Assembly: GCA_019235885.1 (NCBI GenBank)
Contig: JAFAKB010000088.1
Location: forward strand, 1-64,000
DNA from: Candidatus Eremiobacterota bacterium
GTDB taxonomy: Bacteria; Vulcanimicrobiota; Vulcanimicrobiia; Vulcanimicrobiales; Vulcanimicrobiaceae
Reading direction: 5' to 3'
DNA: 64,000 nt
How positions within the stretch are numbered: the stretch's first letter is position 1; every line of letters starts with the position of its first letter. A program made the position numbers and the translations under genes. Below the pieces are notes generated by a model. It was not told the DNA's origin, did no database searches, and worked only from the letters and a program-made list of their open reading frames with translations. Shown piece by piece: positions 34,043 to 42,693 of the stretch.

Positions 34043-36135
34043 GAGCCCGCCTACCCGATCGGTCGGGATATGTGACGCGTGACGGCACGCGGCTGTACTA
34101 CGAGCTCTTCGGCGCCGGCGAACGGACCGTCGTGTTTCTTCCGACTTGGTCGATCATCCACTCGCGGCACTGGAAAGCGCAAATCCCGTACTTCGCTCGG
34201 CACTTCCGGGTGCTGACCTTCGACGGCCGCGGAAACGGGCTCTCCGATCGGCCCGCCGAGCCGCGCGCCTACGACGACGAGGAATTCGCCCTCGACGCGC
34301 TCGCCGTCATGGACGCCAACGAGATCGAGCACGCCGCGATCGTGGCCCTCTCGGCCGGATCCCGCTGGGCTCTCATCCTCGCGGCGCGCTATCCCGAACG
34401 CATCGCAGCGGCCGCGTTCATCGGTCCGAACGCACCGCTCGGCGCTCCCATCGCCGAGCGCGCTGCGGCAATGCTCGACTTCGACGTTTTGCGCGAGCGG
34501 TACCAGGGCTGGCAGAAGTACAACCGCAACTACTGGCGGCTCGATCAGCGCGACTTCCTCGAGTTCTTCTTCTCGCAAGCCATTTCGGAACCTCACTCGA
34601 CCAAGCAGATCGAAGACTGCGTCGGCTGGGGAATGGAGACGACGCCGGAAACGCTCATCGCGACGCAGGCGGAGCGCACGATGAGCGAAGACGAGGCGCT
34701 CGATCTGGCCGCCGCGGTTCGTTGTCCGGTGCTCGTCGTGAACGGCGACGACGACCGGATCGTCGGGTTCGCGCGCGCGCAGGGCCTTGCCCGCGCGACC
34801 GGTGGGAAGCTGCTGACGCTCGTGGGATCGGGACATTTGCCGCACGCCCGCGATCCGGTGGCCGTCAACCTGGCCTTGCGAGCGTTCATCGATCGACCGA
34901 TCGGAGCACGTACGTGGCGACGCGGGCGCGACCGGCGGAAACGCGCGCTCTTCATCTCCTCGCCGATCGGGCTGGGGCACGCGCAACGCGACGTAGCGAT
35001 CGCGCGGGAGCTTCGCAAGCTGCATCCCGATCTCGAGATCGACTGGCTGGCGCAGCATCCCGTTACCAGAGTGCTCGAAGCGAGCGGCGAGCGCATCCAT
35101 CCGGCCAGTGCGCTCCTCGCCAACGAGTCGGCGCACATCGAGGACGAATCGGCCGAGCACGACCTGCACTGCTTTCAGGCGCTGCGCCGCATGGACGAGA
35201 TCCTGATCGCGAACTTCATGCTTTTCCACGACGTGGTCTCGGAGGAGCACTACGACCTCTGGATCGGCGACGAAGCGTGGGAGCTCGATTACTATCTGCA
35301 CGAGAACCCGGAGCTGAAGCGCACACCGTACGCCTGGCTTACCGACTTCGTCGGCTACCTGCCGATGCCGGAAGGCGGCCGACGTGAAGCCTTCCTGACA
35401 GCGGACTACAACGCCGAGATGATCGAGCACGTCGAGCGCTATCGCTACGTGCGTGACCGCGCGATCTTCGTGGGCAACCCGGAGGACGTCGTGCCGGAGA
35501 CGTTCGGCGCAGGTCTACCGGCGATTCGCGACTGGACCGAGAGCCATTTCCAGTTCTCCGGATACGTCACCGGGTTCGAACCGGTCGAGGACGCCGACCG
35601 CGCCGCGCTCCGGGCGCGGTTCGGATATCGCGACGACGAGCAGGTCTGCATCGTCACCGTCGGCGGCTCGGGCGTCGGCGCGCCGCTGCTGCGCCGCATC
35701 ATCGAGGCGTATCCGCACGCCAAAGCGCGTCTCCCGGCGCTGCGCATGATCGTCGTCGCGGGCCCGCGCATCGATCCCCGCACGCTGCTCAGCGCTGCAG
35801 CCGTCGAAATACATTCCTTCGTTCCGCACCTTTACCAACGGCTGGCAGCCTGCGACATCGCGATCGTCCAAGGCGGACTGACGACGACGATGGAGCTCAC
35901 CGCACATCGTCGCCCGTTTCTTTACTTCCCGCTTCACAATCACTTCGAGCAGAATTTCCACGTGCGCTATCGCCTCGAGCGCTACGGCGCCGGCCGCTGC
36001 ATGCGGTACGACGAATGCGGCCCCGAGCAGATCGCCGAGGCGCTCGTCGACGAGCTCGGCCGAACTCCCGCCTACCGGCCCGTCGAGTCCGACGGCGCGG
36101 CGAAGGCCGCGGCCCTCATCGCAGCGCTGGTGTAG
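34039..36135 (+). CDS. Alpha/beta-hydrolase fused to a GT-B glycosyltransferase
   Basis: 698 residues starting at ATG 34039 (ATGA overlap with TetR). Residues 1-290 are an alpha/beta hydrolase: HFRVLTFDGRGNGLSDRP, nucleophile elbow VALSAGS (Ser105), acid in VVNGDDDRIV and His in GSGHLPHARDP. Residues about 305-698 are a GT-B transferase with ISSPIGLGHAQRDVAIARELRKL and the UGT/MurG-like C-terminus VQGGLTTTMELTAHRRPFLYFPL. One chain with both activities is unusual. With the diiron enzyme it suggests oxidation, hydrolysis and glycosylation of a secondary metabolite or toxic compound. Which substrate is unknown. Confidence 0.8.
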   Translation: MRARLPDRSGYVTRDGTRLYYELFGAGERTVVFLPTWSIIHSRHWKAQIPYFARHFRVLTFDGRGNGLSDRPAEPRAYDDEEFALDALAVMDANEIEHAAIVALSAGSRWALILAARYPERIAAAAFIGPNAPLGAPIAERAAAMLDFDVLRERYQGWQKYNRNYWRLDQRDFLEFFFSQAISEPHSTKQIEDCVGWGMETTPETLIATQAERTMSEDEALDLAAAVRCPVLVVNGDDDRIVGFARAQGLARATGGKLLTLVGSGHLPHARDPVAVNLALRAFIDRPIGARTWRRGRDRRKRALFISSPIGLGHAQRDVAIARELRKLHPDLEIDWLAQHPVTRVLEASGERIHPASALLANESAHIEDESAEHDLHCFQALRRMDEILIANFMLFHDVVSEEHYDLWIGDEAWELDYYLHENPELKRTPYAWLTDFVGYLPMPEGGRREAFLTADYNAEMIEHVERYRYVRDRAIFVGNPEDVVPETFGAGLPAIRDWTESHFQFSGYVTGFEPVEDADRAALRARFGYRDDEQVCIVTVGGSGVGAPLLRRIIEAYPHAKARLPALRMIVVAGPRIDPRTLLSAAAVEIHSFVPHLYQRLAACDIAIVQGGLTTTMELTAHRRPFLYFPLHNHFEQNFHVRYRLERYGAGRCMRYDECGPEQIAEALVDELGRTPAYRPVESDGAAKAAALIAALV

Positions 36136-36178
36136 CCGCGACTCGCGTCGACCGGTCGCACGCCATCATGTCAAGACG

Positions 36179-36955
36179 CTACGGCGTGACGGCGCGTTTC
36201 CAGAGGTCGTAGGCGCGGCCGATCAGACCGCTTTGGGTCTGCGTCGCGGCTCGCGCTTCGTCTGCGGTGAGATAGTTCGGGGTCCCACCGAGGCGCAGCG
36301 CCTCGGCCTCCAGCAGGGCGTTCTGCGCGGTGTAGTACGCGCGGAAGACCGCTTCGGGCAGCGTCGAGCCCACCGCCACCATCCCGTGCCCGCGCATCAG
36401 CGCGACGTTCGCGCTGCCCAGCGTGCGCGCCAGCGCATCGCCGAGCGCGAGCGTCTTCACCAGCAGGTCGGTCCCCGTTCCGCCCGTGTCGCGAATCTCG
36501 AACACCGGCGCGCCGGCGCCGAGAAACGCCGCCATGTGAAAGACCGGCTGCAGTTTGACCTGCGAGACGCCGAACGGGATCACCGCCGGCGTGTGCGCGT
36601 GCACGATCGCCATCACGTCGGGACGCGCCTTGTAGATCGCGCCGTGGATGAACCGCTCGGCGTACGGCGTCGCGTAGTTGCGGTTCAGCGCGTTGCTGTC
36701 GAGGTCGTAGGTGAAGATGTCGTTCTCGGTGACGAGCGCGGGCGCCATGCTGCGCGCCAGCCAGTAGTTCTGCGCCGAGTGCGGGCTGCGCACGCTGACG
36801 TGGCCGTAGCCGTCGACGACGTTCTCGTGCGCGAGGATATGGTTCGCGAGCGCCAGATCCCCGAACGTCGGGGCCGGCGCGTCGGCGGCGAGCGCGGGCG
36901 CCGCGGCCGCGCACGACGCGGCCAGGACGCCGAGAAGAAACTGCGGTCTGTCCAT
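36179..36955 (-). CDS. Exported class II aldolase/adducin-fold protein
   Basis: 258 residues from ATG 36955. A signal sequence leads (MDRPQFLLGVLAASCAAAAPALA), then the aldolase fold: ALANHILAHENVVDGYGHVSVR, the metal-binding HAHTP and RGHGMVAVG with histidines in place. Class II aldolases such as fuculose-phosphate aldolase are normally cytosolic, so the predicted export is unusual. It diverges from the next two exported genes, which all sit together. Confidence 0.75.
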   Translation of the reverse strand: MDRPQFLLGVLAASCAAAAPALAADAPAPTFGDLALANHILAHENVVDGYGHVSVRSPHSAQNYWLARSMAPALVTENDIFTYDLDSNALNRNYATPYAERFIHGAIYKARPDVMAIVHAHTPAVIPFGVSQVKLQPVFHMAAFLGAGAPVFEIRDTGGTGTDLLVKTLALGDALARTLGSANVALMRGHGMVAVGSTLPEAVFRAYYTAQNALLEAEALRLGGTPNYLTADEARAATQTQSGLIGRAYDLWKRAVTP

Positions 36956-37015
36956 GACCTGCGCTTCCGCGGGGGAAACCCGCATCCTCGCGAAAAGCGC
37001 GTTTTAGGAGGCTCC

Positions 37016-37450
37016 ATGAAGCGACACGTCGTCGCCGCGCTCGCCGCGGCGCTGCTCACCACCGCCGCGGCCTCGGCGCAGTCGTATCCCGGCGATCCCG
37101 GCACCGGCGTCGAGCGCGGGATCGAGCAGGTGAACAACTCGGGCCAAGTCGGGACCGCGACGCTGTTCCACGCCGGGCCGAGCGCGACGCGCGTGCTCGT
37201 CGTGCTGCACGGAGCGCCGCCCGGGCGCGCGCAGTCGGTGCGCATCTACCGCGGCCAGTCGTGCGAGGACTTCGCGCCGGGCGGGCCGACGCATTTCTTG
37301 AACGACCTGAAGAACGGCACCTCGAGCTCGACCGTCAAGCTGCCGGAAGAGAAGTTGCTGTCGGGGAACTACAACGTCGTCGTCTTCTCGACGAACCGCG
37401 CGGGCGCGGGCGCGACCGCGTGCGGGCATCTCTACCCGGGCGCCGGATGA
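37016..37450 (+). CDS. Small secreted protein, CHRD-like
   Basis: 144 residues, ribosome site TAGGAGG at 37005-37011. MKRHVVAALAAALLTTAAASAQ is a signal peptide. The mature part is beta-rich (GTATLFHAGPSATRVLVVLHGAPPGRAQSVRIYRG, then LLSGNYNVVVFSTN) and resembles short CHRD or copper/zinc-superoxide-dismutase-like beta sandwiches, but the metal ligands are not clear. Two cysteines (QSCEDF and TACGHL) could form a disulfide. The stop overlaps the start of the next gene (ATGA). Confidence 0.6.
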   Translation: MKRHVVAALAAALLTTAAASAQSYPGDPGTGVERGIEQVNNSGQVGTATLFHAGPSATRVLVVLHGAPPGRAQSVRIYRGQSCEDFAPGGPTHFLNDLKNGTSSSTVKLPEEKLLSGNYNVVVFSTNRAGAGATACGHLYPGAG

Positions 37451-38358
37451 GGCCACTCGAAGAAAGCTTCACCGACCCCGTCGACGCGACGAAGGCCGAG
37501 TTCTCGCGGCGCGGTTTCGTCTCGCTCGGCGCCGGCGCCGCGCTCGCGGCCGGTAATGCCGCTGCGGCGAGCGCGCAGACCGATGGGTTGGGCAAGCCGC
37601 ATCCGCCGCTCGTCGCCGAAGACGATCCGGCGATCGTCGTCTCGCGGCCGCGGCTCACGCCCGCCGCGGGCGGCGCGATCGGCGCGTATGCCGCGACGCC
37701 GCGCACGGTGAAGAGCACGACGCCCGGCGTGGTGGTGATCATGCACGCCTGGGGCGTCGACGCGCAGATCCGCGACACGGTTCGGCGCTACGCGAAAGCC
37801 GGGTTCATCGCAATTGCGCCCAACCTCTTCGAGCGCCTCAACGCGCCGAGCGGCGACGGCGTCAACGACTTCGACGTCTTCCGCCCGTACCTCAGCAAGC
37901 TGTTCACGCAGGGCTTCGTGCCGACCGACGTGCTCGCGGCGCACGGTTGGATCCCGGCGCAGGCGCGGGATGCGGCGATCGGGATCACCGGATTCTGCAT
38001 GGGCGGCGGCATCGTGCTGCAGTCGATCATCGATTCGAAGGGCTTCGCGGCCGCCTCCATGTTTTACGGAAACGTCTTGCCCGGGGCAGACCCGAACGCT
38101 GCGCGGACACCGGCGACGTTCGATTTCGCCAGCCGCATCACCACCCCACTGATGGGCAGTTTCGGCGCGCGCGACACCTCGATCAAGCCCGATGACGTGC
38201 GCGCGATGTTCGCGCGGCTCAGCGCGCCGCACGACGTGAAAATTTACGACGAAGCGGGACACGCGTTCTTCGACGACACGCGCCCCAGCTACGTCCCGAG
38301 CGCGGCGGCGGACGCATGGACGCGCACGCTAACCTGGTTCCACAAATACCTGGGGTAG
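37447..38358 (+). CDS. Exported dienelactone-hydrolase-like enzyme (Tat signal)
   Basis: 303 residues. A Tat-type leader, EFSRRGFVSLGAGAALAAG, with the twin arginine at residues 21-22, then a DLH domain: VVIMHAWGVDAQIRDTVRRYAKAGFIAIAPNLF, nucleophile GFCMGGG with Cys, Asp in GARDTSI and His in AGHAFFDD. Dienelactone hydrolases open lactone rings in aromatic degradation. Export of this enzyme, next to the exported aldolase-like protein and a small secreted protein, suggests a periplasmic carbohydrate or aromatic-lactone task. Confidence 0.82.
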   Translation: MRPLEESFTDPVDATKAEFSRRGFVSLGAGAALAAGNAAAASAQTDGLGKPHPPLVAEDDPAIVVSRPRLTPAAGGAIGAYAATPRTVKSTTPGVVVIMHAWGVDAQIRDTVRRYAKAGFIAIAPNLFERLNAPSGDGVNDFDVFRPYLSKLFTQGFVPTDVLAAHGWIPAQARDAAIGITGFCMGGGIVLQSIIDSKGFAAASMFYGNVLPGADPNAARTPATFDFASRITTPLMGSFGARDTSIKPDDVRAMFARLSAPHDVKIYDEAGHAFFDDTRPSYVPSAAADAWTRTLTWFHKYLG

Positions 38359-38369
38359 CACGCGGTGAG

Positions 38370-39158
38370 TCAGCCGCCGTAGATCAAGTCGAATACGCTG
38401 GTAGCCGTCGCGAGCCAGCGCTCGCGATCTTCTCTCGTCCATGGTTGCCCTTCAATAGGGATTGTCTGGTACAGCGCCGCGATAAGCGGATGCTTGGACC
38501 CGCCTGGCTCGGGAGCTGGCGAGGCACTATGGACGGTTGGCGTCGAATCGGCCGTCGGGCGGTCTTCCGCCGTCGTGGAGATTGTAGAGGAGCCGGGGAA
38601 CTGCGGCTCCAGCAGCCGATCCGGGGCAACATTGAAGAAGCCCGCTTGCTTTGCCGAGCGCTGCATTACTTGCCGGGCGCGAGCTTTTTGCTTTGGCGCT
38701 ACCCCCAGCTGCTCAAGTGCTGCCTCAAGGCCCGCATCGGGAGGAAGCTTCACACCTTTAAATTTTTCGTACAGTCTCTCGTACAGCGGAACCTGCAAGA
38801 AAGACCGTACACGCGCTGCCTTCTCGTTACCAGAAACAGCCTCATGCCCCAGCGGCAAGAGCTCAATTTTGCCGTCTCGGGATACGCGAATAAAGCCGAA
38901 AATCCGGGCCGCGCTTACTTTTTGGCGAAACGCGCCAGACTCTGTCCCGCCATGGCCAAGGTAACCCGCAAGGCGCGCCATGTCAGTGTGGCCGCCTGCG
39001 CGCTCGTAAACTGTGCGAGCAACCTGTACCGCATCGTCCTGCGATAGATAGGGGAAGGCTATCTGCGATCTACCTCGCTCTTCCGCCTGCTCTTGGGCTA
39101 TCTCGTCCGTCTCCACAACTATGCCTCCACGCCTAATATTCGCATAGTTTGGAGTCAT
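38370..39158 (-). CDS. Orphan accessory gene, putative DNA-associated winged-helix-like protein
   Basis: 262 residues from ATG 39158 (an upstream ATG at 39212 is possible). Segments IAFPYLSQDDAVQVARTVYERAGGHTDMARLAGYLGH and RIFGFIRVSRDGKIELLPLGHEAVSGNEKAA resemble the DUF5343-like or winged-helix type seen near mobile and defence genes, but I would not assign it. The tail is Pro/Ser/Thr-rich, then GQPWTREDRERWLATATSVFDLIYGG. Base composition is visibly less GC-rich than its neighbours, indicating transfer. Confidence 0.5.
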   Translation of the reverse strand: MTPNYANIRRGGIVVETDEIAQEQAEERGRSQIAFPYLSQDDAVQVARTVYERAGGHTDMARLAGYLGHGGTESGAFRQKVSAARIFGFIRVSRDGKIELLPLGHEAVSGNEKAARVRSFLQVPLYERLYEKFKGVKLPPDAGLEAALEQLGVAPKQKARARQVMQRSAKQAGFFNVAPDRLLEPQFPGSSTISTTAEDRPTADSTPTVHSASPAPEPGGSKHPLIAALYQTIPIEGQPWTREDRERWLATATSVFDLIYGG

Positions 39159-39711
39159 TGTCAATGCGGACACCAGACTCCACCGGGCGCCGCCACCCTC
39201 AGTCGGCATCAAGTCCGAGGCACATTGTCGCCGACAGCCTTGTGCGACGCAATGCTTAGGCGTATACTGGCCCTGGACGACGAACCCCGTCGTCCAGGGC
39301 GGTGGCCGAGTAGGAGAGGCACCAGCTGTTCCCCGCGGCGGACGCGGACCCAGAGGCTGGATGGAGGCAGGTTCGACTCCTGCCCGCCTTCCCTATTGCC
39401 TCTTTATACTGTACCACGCCGCATGGAGCCCCAGCGAAGCGTGCGCCGTCAGGATGGCGCCCAAAATGCCGGCTACATCTACGCCGGTTTGAAATCTCGC
39501 CGCGGGACATGCCGTGCGCAGTCACGTGCACGAGATATTTCCTACTTCCTTTCGCGGCGCGGCCGCGCCGATTGTGGCTGTGACCGCGATGCCGCGCGCA
39601 AATGCCTTTTCAATAGTAACGCGCGTAATCGCCGCCGCATTGTACCACGCACACGCTTCACTTGGTTAATAAATTGGAGTAGCGGCTTCGGACGCGGCGA
39701 ATGACGCACCG
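39159..39711. other. Gene-free stretch with one structured element
   Basis: About 550 bases with no plausible gene on either strand. It contains the 12-bp hairpin and tRNA-like sequence at 39271-39391. Apart from that I see only a short T- and A-rich zone at 39650-39680. The region ends with an ATG at 39712 for the synthetase. Confidence 0.6.
39271..39391 (+). ncRNA. Candidate structured RNA, tRNA-like 3' half with unusual middle
   Basis: Starts with a perfect 12-bp hairpin, CCCTGGACGACG (39271-39282), loop AACCC, CGTCGTCCAGGG (39288-39299). Then a class-II-tRNA-like 5' part (39296-39320) with GTGGCCGAG and GGC, an inserted middle with another stem (CCGCG 39333-39337 / CGCGG 39343-39347, loop GCGGA), a stem CCAGC/GCTGG at 39322-39326 and 39356-39360, and a perfect T-arm GCAGG-TTCGACT-CCTGC at 39367-39383. 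Ends at 39384-39390 CCGCCTT pair with AGGGCGG at 39296-39302 including a G-U. The anticodon loop is not regular (29-nt loop, no U33), so it is not a normal tRNA. It may be a tRNA-derived ncRNA, a degenerate tRNA or an integration-site remnant. Confidence 0.4.
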
Positions 39712-41211
39712 ATGGTCCACTCGGTCCTCGACGCACTCGATGCCCACGCCGCTATGCAGCCGAACGCGCTTGCGTTCGACGATGTGCCGTACGGCGTAGT
39801 GTGCGACGCTTCGCTACGCGTCGCAGCGAAGTTGCACGACGCCGGGCTGAAGCCGAGGGACCGGCTGGCGATCTATTCGGAGAACCGGCCGGGATTCGTC
39901 TACGCGTACCTGGGCGGCCTGCGCGCGGGCGCGATCGTCGTGACGGTAAACGTTCTTTACCGCACGTCCGATCTTGAGCATGTTCTCACCGATGCGGATC
40001 CGTCGGTCGTGTGCGTCTCGGAGCAGAGCGCGCAGTACGTGAGGCCGCGCGCGGGCCGCGCGGTCGTTGACTTGGCCGACGTCGAGCGGTGGGCGCACGA
40101 CGCGACGATCATGCCGCTCGCCGATCCGCCGGCGATCCACGCCGGCGATGGCGCGATTCTAATCTACACCAGCGGAACGACGGGTCGCAGCAAGGGCGCG
40201 ATGCTGACCCACTGCAACCTGGCGGCGATCGCGAGCGCGCTCGTCGAAGCGTGGCACTGGACCGCGAACGACACGCTGCTGCTCACGCTCCCGCTCTTTC
40301 ACGTTCACGGCCTGGGCGCCGGGTTGAACGGAACGCTCGTCGCCGGCGGGCGCGTGCTGGTGCGCGAGCGGTTCGACGCGCCCGCGGTCGTCGCAGCGCT
40401 GGCGAACGGCGAGGCGACGATGTTCTTCGGCGTGCCGACGATGTACGTGCGCATCCTGGAAAACGCCGGCGAGGGCGTGCGCTTCGACCGTGTGCGGCTG
40501 TTCGTCTCGGGCTCCGCGGCGCTGCCGGCGAGCGTGCACGAAGAGTTCGACCGACGGTTCGGCGTCTCGATCCTCGAACGCTACGGCTCCACCGAGTTCG
40601 GCTTCGCGCTGAGCAACCGCTACGACGCGGCACGCCACGCGGGAACGGTCGGGTTCCCGCTTCCGCGCGTCGAAGTGCGGCTCGCCGATCCCGTGAGCGG
40701 CGCCGACGTCGCCCCCAGCGCGGCCGGCGAAATTCTGGTGCATGGCCCGAACGTCTTCAAAGGCTACTGGCGCAACGAGGCCGCGACCGACCGCGCGTTC
40801 GTGCGCGACGCGCAGGGCCGCCGCTGGTACAAGAGCGGCGACCTCGCAACGTTCCACCCCGAGCGCGGCTACGTAATCAACGGCCGCTTGAAGGAACTCG
40901 TGATCAGCGGCGGTTTCAACGTGTACCCGATCGAGGTTGAAGACGAGCTGTTGCGCTTGCCGGGGATTCGCGCCGCGGCAGTCGTCGGCCAACCCGATCC
41001 CGCCCGCGGCGAAATTCCGGTGGCGTTCCTCGAAACGGACGCGAGCTTCGATGCGGAGCAAACGCTCGCGACCCTCCGCGAGCGCCTCGCCAGCTTCAAA
41101 GTCCCCAAGCATCTCTATCCGATCGACGCCCTTCCCCGCAACGCCATGGGCAAAGTCGAAAAACCCCGCCTCCGTGAACTGTTGGCAAAGCCAAGTCCTG
41201 ACAGCGAGTAG
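39712..41211 (+). CDS. Acyl-CoA synthetase, malonyl-CoA synthetase (MatB)-like
   Basis: 499 residues. Motifs of the ANL superfamily: YTSGTTGRSKGAM (P-loop), ERYGSTEFGFAL, YKSGDLATFHPERGYVINGRLKELVISGGFNVYPIEVEDEL and the catalytic-lysine end LPRNAMGKVEKPRL. The element LPLFHVHGLGAGLNGTL is typical of the MatB/ACSF3 malonyl-CoA synthetase group. It would make malonyl-CoA (or a related acyl-CoA) from the acid with ATP. It stands alone between the structured element and the TnpB element. Confidence 0.85.
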   Translation: MVHSVLDALDAHAAMQPNALAFDDVPYGVVCDASLRVAAKLHDAGLKPRDRLAIYSENRPGFVYAYLGGLRAGAIVVTVNVLYRTSDLEHVLTDADPSVVCVSEQSAQYVRPRAGRAVVDLADVERWAHDATIMPLADPPAIHAGDGAILIYTSGTTGRSKGAMLTHCNLAAIASALVEAWHWTANDTLLLTLPLFHVHGLGAGLNGTLVAGGRVLVRERFDAPAVVAALANGEATMFFGVPTMYVRILENAGEGVRFDRVRLFVSGSAALPASVHEEFDRRFGVSILERYGSTEFGFALSNRYDAARHAGTVGFPLPRVEVRLADPVSGADVAPSAAGEILVHGPNVFKGYWRNEAATDRAFVRDAQGRRWYKSGDLATFHPERGYVINGRLKELVISGGFNVYPIEVEDELLRLPGIRAAAVVGQPDPARGEIPVAFLETDASFDAEQTLATLRERLASFKVPKHLYPIDALPRNAMGKVEKPRLRELLAKPSPDSE

Positions 41212-41496
41212 GCCGATCCCCTTTTCCCCGGATCCCGAACGCGAACCCGTCGGCGTGACGAGCATCGCGGCGAACTGCTTTGGATGAACGAGTAGACCAT
41301 CGCGCCGATCAGGGGCCGGATTACCGTGCCTCGCCTCCCGTCTGATGAAGGGGTGCAGAAAACGGATCGCCCGGATGTCGCGTCGAACAGACGTACGAAT
41401 GGGCTGCGGAGTGAGCTACCGGCTTGGCGGACAAGGCCGAGCGCAAGTCTGCAAAATGCCATACAGGTGGCATAACCAGGTAGGACGATCGGAGAC
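41212..41496. other. Gap before TnpB, probable left end of the insertion
   Basis: 285 bases with no supported gene. Near its right edge is a small perfect hairpin, ATGCCA-TACAGG-TGGCAT (41456-41473), as is common just ahead of TnpB genes of the IS1341/IS605 type. The element's left boundary cannot be fixed without comparative sequences. Confidence 0.45.
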
Positions 41497-42693
41497 ATGA
41501 TCCTCGCGCACCGCATCCGTCTCGATCCGACGAGCGCGCAGGAGGCATATTTTGCGCGCGCCTGCGGTGTTGCGCGCTTCGCTTACAATTGGGGGTTGGC
41601 CGAATGGCGGCGACAGTATGACTCCGGCGGCAAGCCGTCCGAAATCGCTCTGCGAAGACTACTTAATGCGATTAAGAACGAACAGTTTCCCTGGATGCGT
41701 CAGGTCACCAAGAATGCACCGCAGCAGGCGATCAAGAATCTCGGTCGGGCATATATCAACTTCTTCCGTGAACTCACGAAGTGTCGTCGTGGTGAGATTC
41801 CGCGAAAGGTTCGCGCTCCACGGTTCAAGAAAAAGGGTCGTCACGAATCATTCCGCGCCGACAATGGCCCCGACAAGCGGCACCCACATAACGTCATCAC
41901 GGCAGGGAAATGGGTAAAGCTGCCGCTGATAGGGTGGCTCGCGATGCGCGAGGAGGTGCGCTTCGCCGGACGCATTCTTTCAGTGACAATCTCACGGCGA
42001 GCGGATCGCTGGTATGCCAGTTTCTGCATCGAAGTCGAATACGTGCCGGATCTCCGGACCGATGATTCCGTCGTCGGCGTGGACCTCGGCATCACCGCTC
42101 TCGTAACCCTCAGTGACCAAACCCCCAAAGTGTCGGGAGTTAAGGCGCTCCGGCGCTATCTCGATAAAGTTAGACGCCTCTCGCGGATTATTTCCCGTAT
42201 GCGGCGCGGATCACGCAATTGTGGCAAAGCGAAAACCAAGCTTGCACGACTGCACACCCGCATCGCAAACATCCGGTCCGATGCCTTACACAAGGTCACG
42301 ACGTACCTAACACGCTATCGAACGATTGCCATCGAGGATCTCAACGTAGCCGGCATGCTCAAGAACCGGCAACTCTCCCGTGCCGTTGGCGATGTCGGTT
42401 TCTTCGAGTTTCGTCGACAATTGGAATATAAAGCGGTGATGGCGGGTTCCACGGTAATTGTCGCGAGCCGTTGGTTTGCTTCTTCGAAGCTCTGCTCCAG
42501 TTGCGGAACGAAGAACGAGACGCTTACGCTTTCGGAGCGCACTTGGACGTGCCTATCGTGCGGCACCTCGCATGACCGCGACCGTAACGCGGCCGTGAAC
42601 CTTGCACGTTACGCGGAGAGTTCACCCGCGTCAGCCTGTGGAGCGGAAGGCTCTGGCGACGGTCACCAGACGGTCGCGAAACCAGCCGCGTAG
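41497..42693 (+). CDS. tnpB: TnpB, RNA-guided nuclease of an IS605-like element
   Basis: 398 residues, full-length. The RuvC-like catalytic acids are all in place: Asp196 (VGVDLGITAL), Glu280 (IAIEDLNVAG) and Asp360/362 (HDRDRNAAVNL). The zinc finger has CSSCG (Cys333/336) and CLSCG (Cys352/355). TnpB is a guide-RNA-directed DNA nuclease that favours element retention. The 3' end codes ACGAEGSG and a KPAA ending, close to the usual KPxSVKQE, with the stop three codons early. Base composition is less GC-rich than the host genes. No tnpA nearby. Confidence 0.88.
   Translation: MILAHRIRLDPTSAQEAYFARACGVARFAYNWGLAEWRRQYDSGGKPSEIALRRLLNAIKNEQFPWMRQVTKNAPQQAIKNLGRAYINFFRELTKCRRGEIPRKVRAPRFKKKGRHESFRADNGPDKRHPHNVITAGKWVKLPLIGWLAMREEVRFAGRILSVTISRRADRWYASFCIEVEYVPDLRTDDSVVGVDLGITALVTLSDQTPKVSGVKALRRYLDKVRRLSRIISRMRRGSRNCGKAKTKLARLHTRIANIRSDALHKVTTYLTRYRTIAIEDLNVAGMLKNRQLSRAVGDVGFFEFRRQLEYKAVMAGSTVIVASRWFASSKLCSSCGTKNETLTLSERTWTCLSCGTSHDRDRNAAVNLARYAESSPASACGAEGSGDGHQTVAKPAA

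Noticed and set aside
39296-39391. A normal class II tRNA gene
   Set aside because: The anticodon arm cannot be folded in the usual way: the CCAGC/GCTGG stem encloses 29 bases and there is no T at position 33. Kept only as a structured candidate.
39256-39531. Minus-strand open frame over the tRNA-like element
   Set aside because: Composition (Arg/Ser/Cys-rich) is the usual read-through of structured RNA; no homology.
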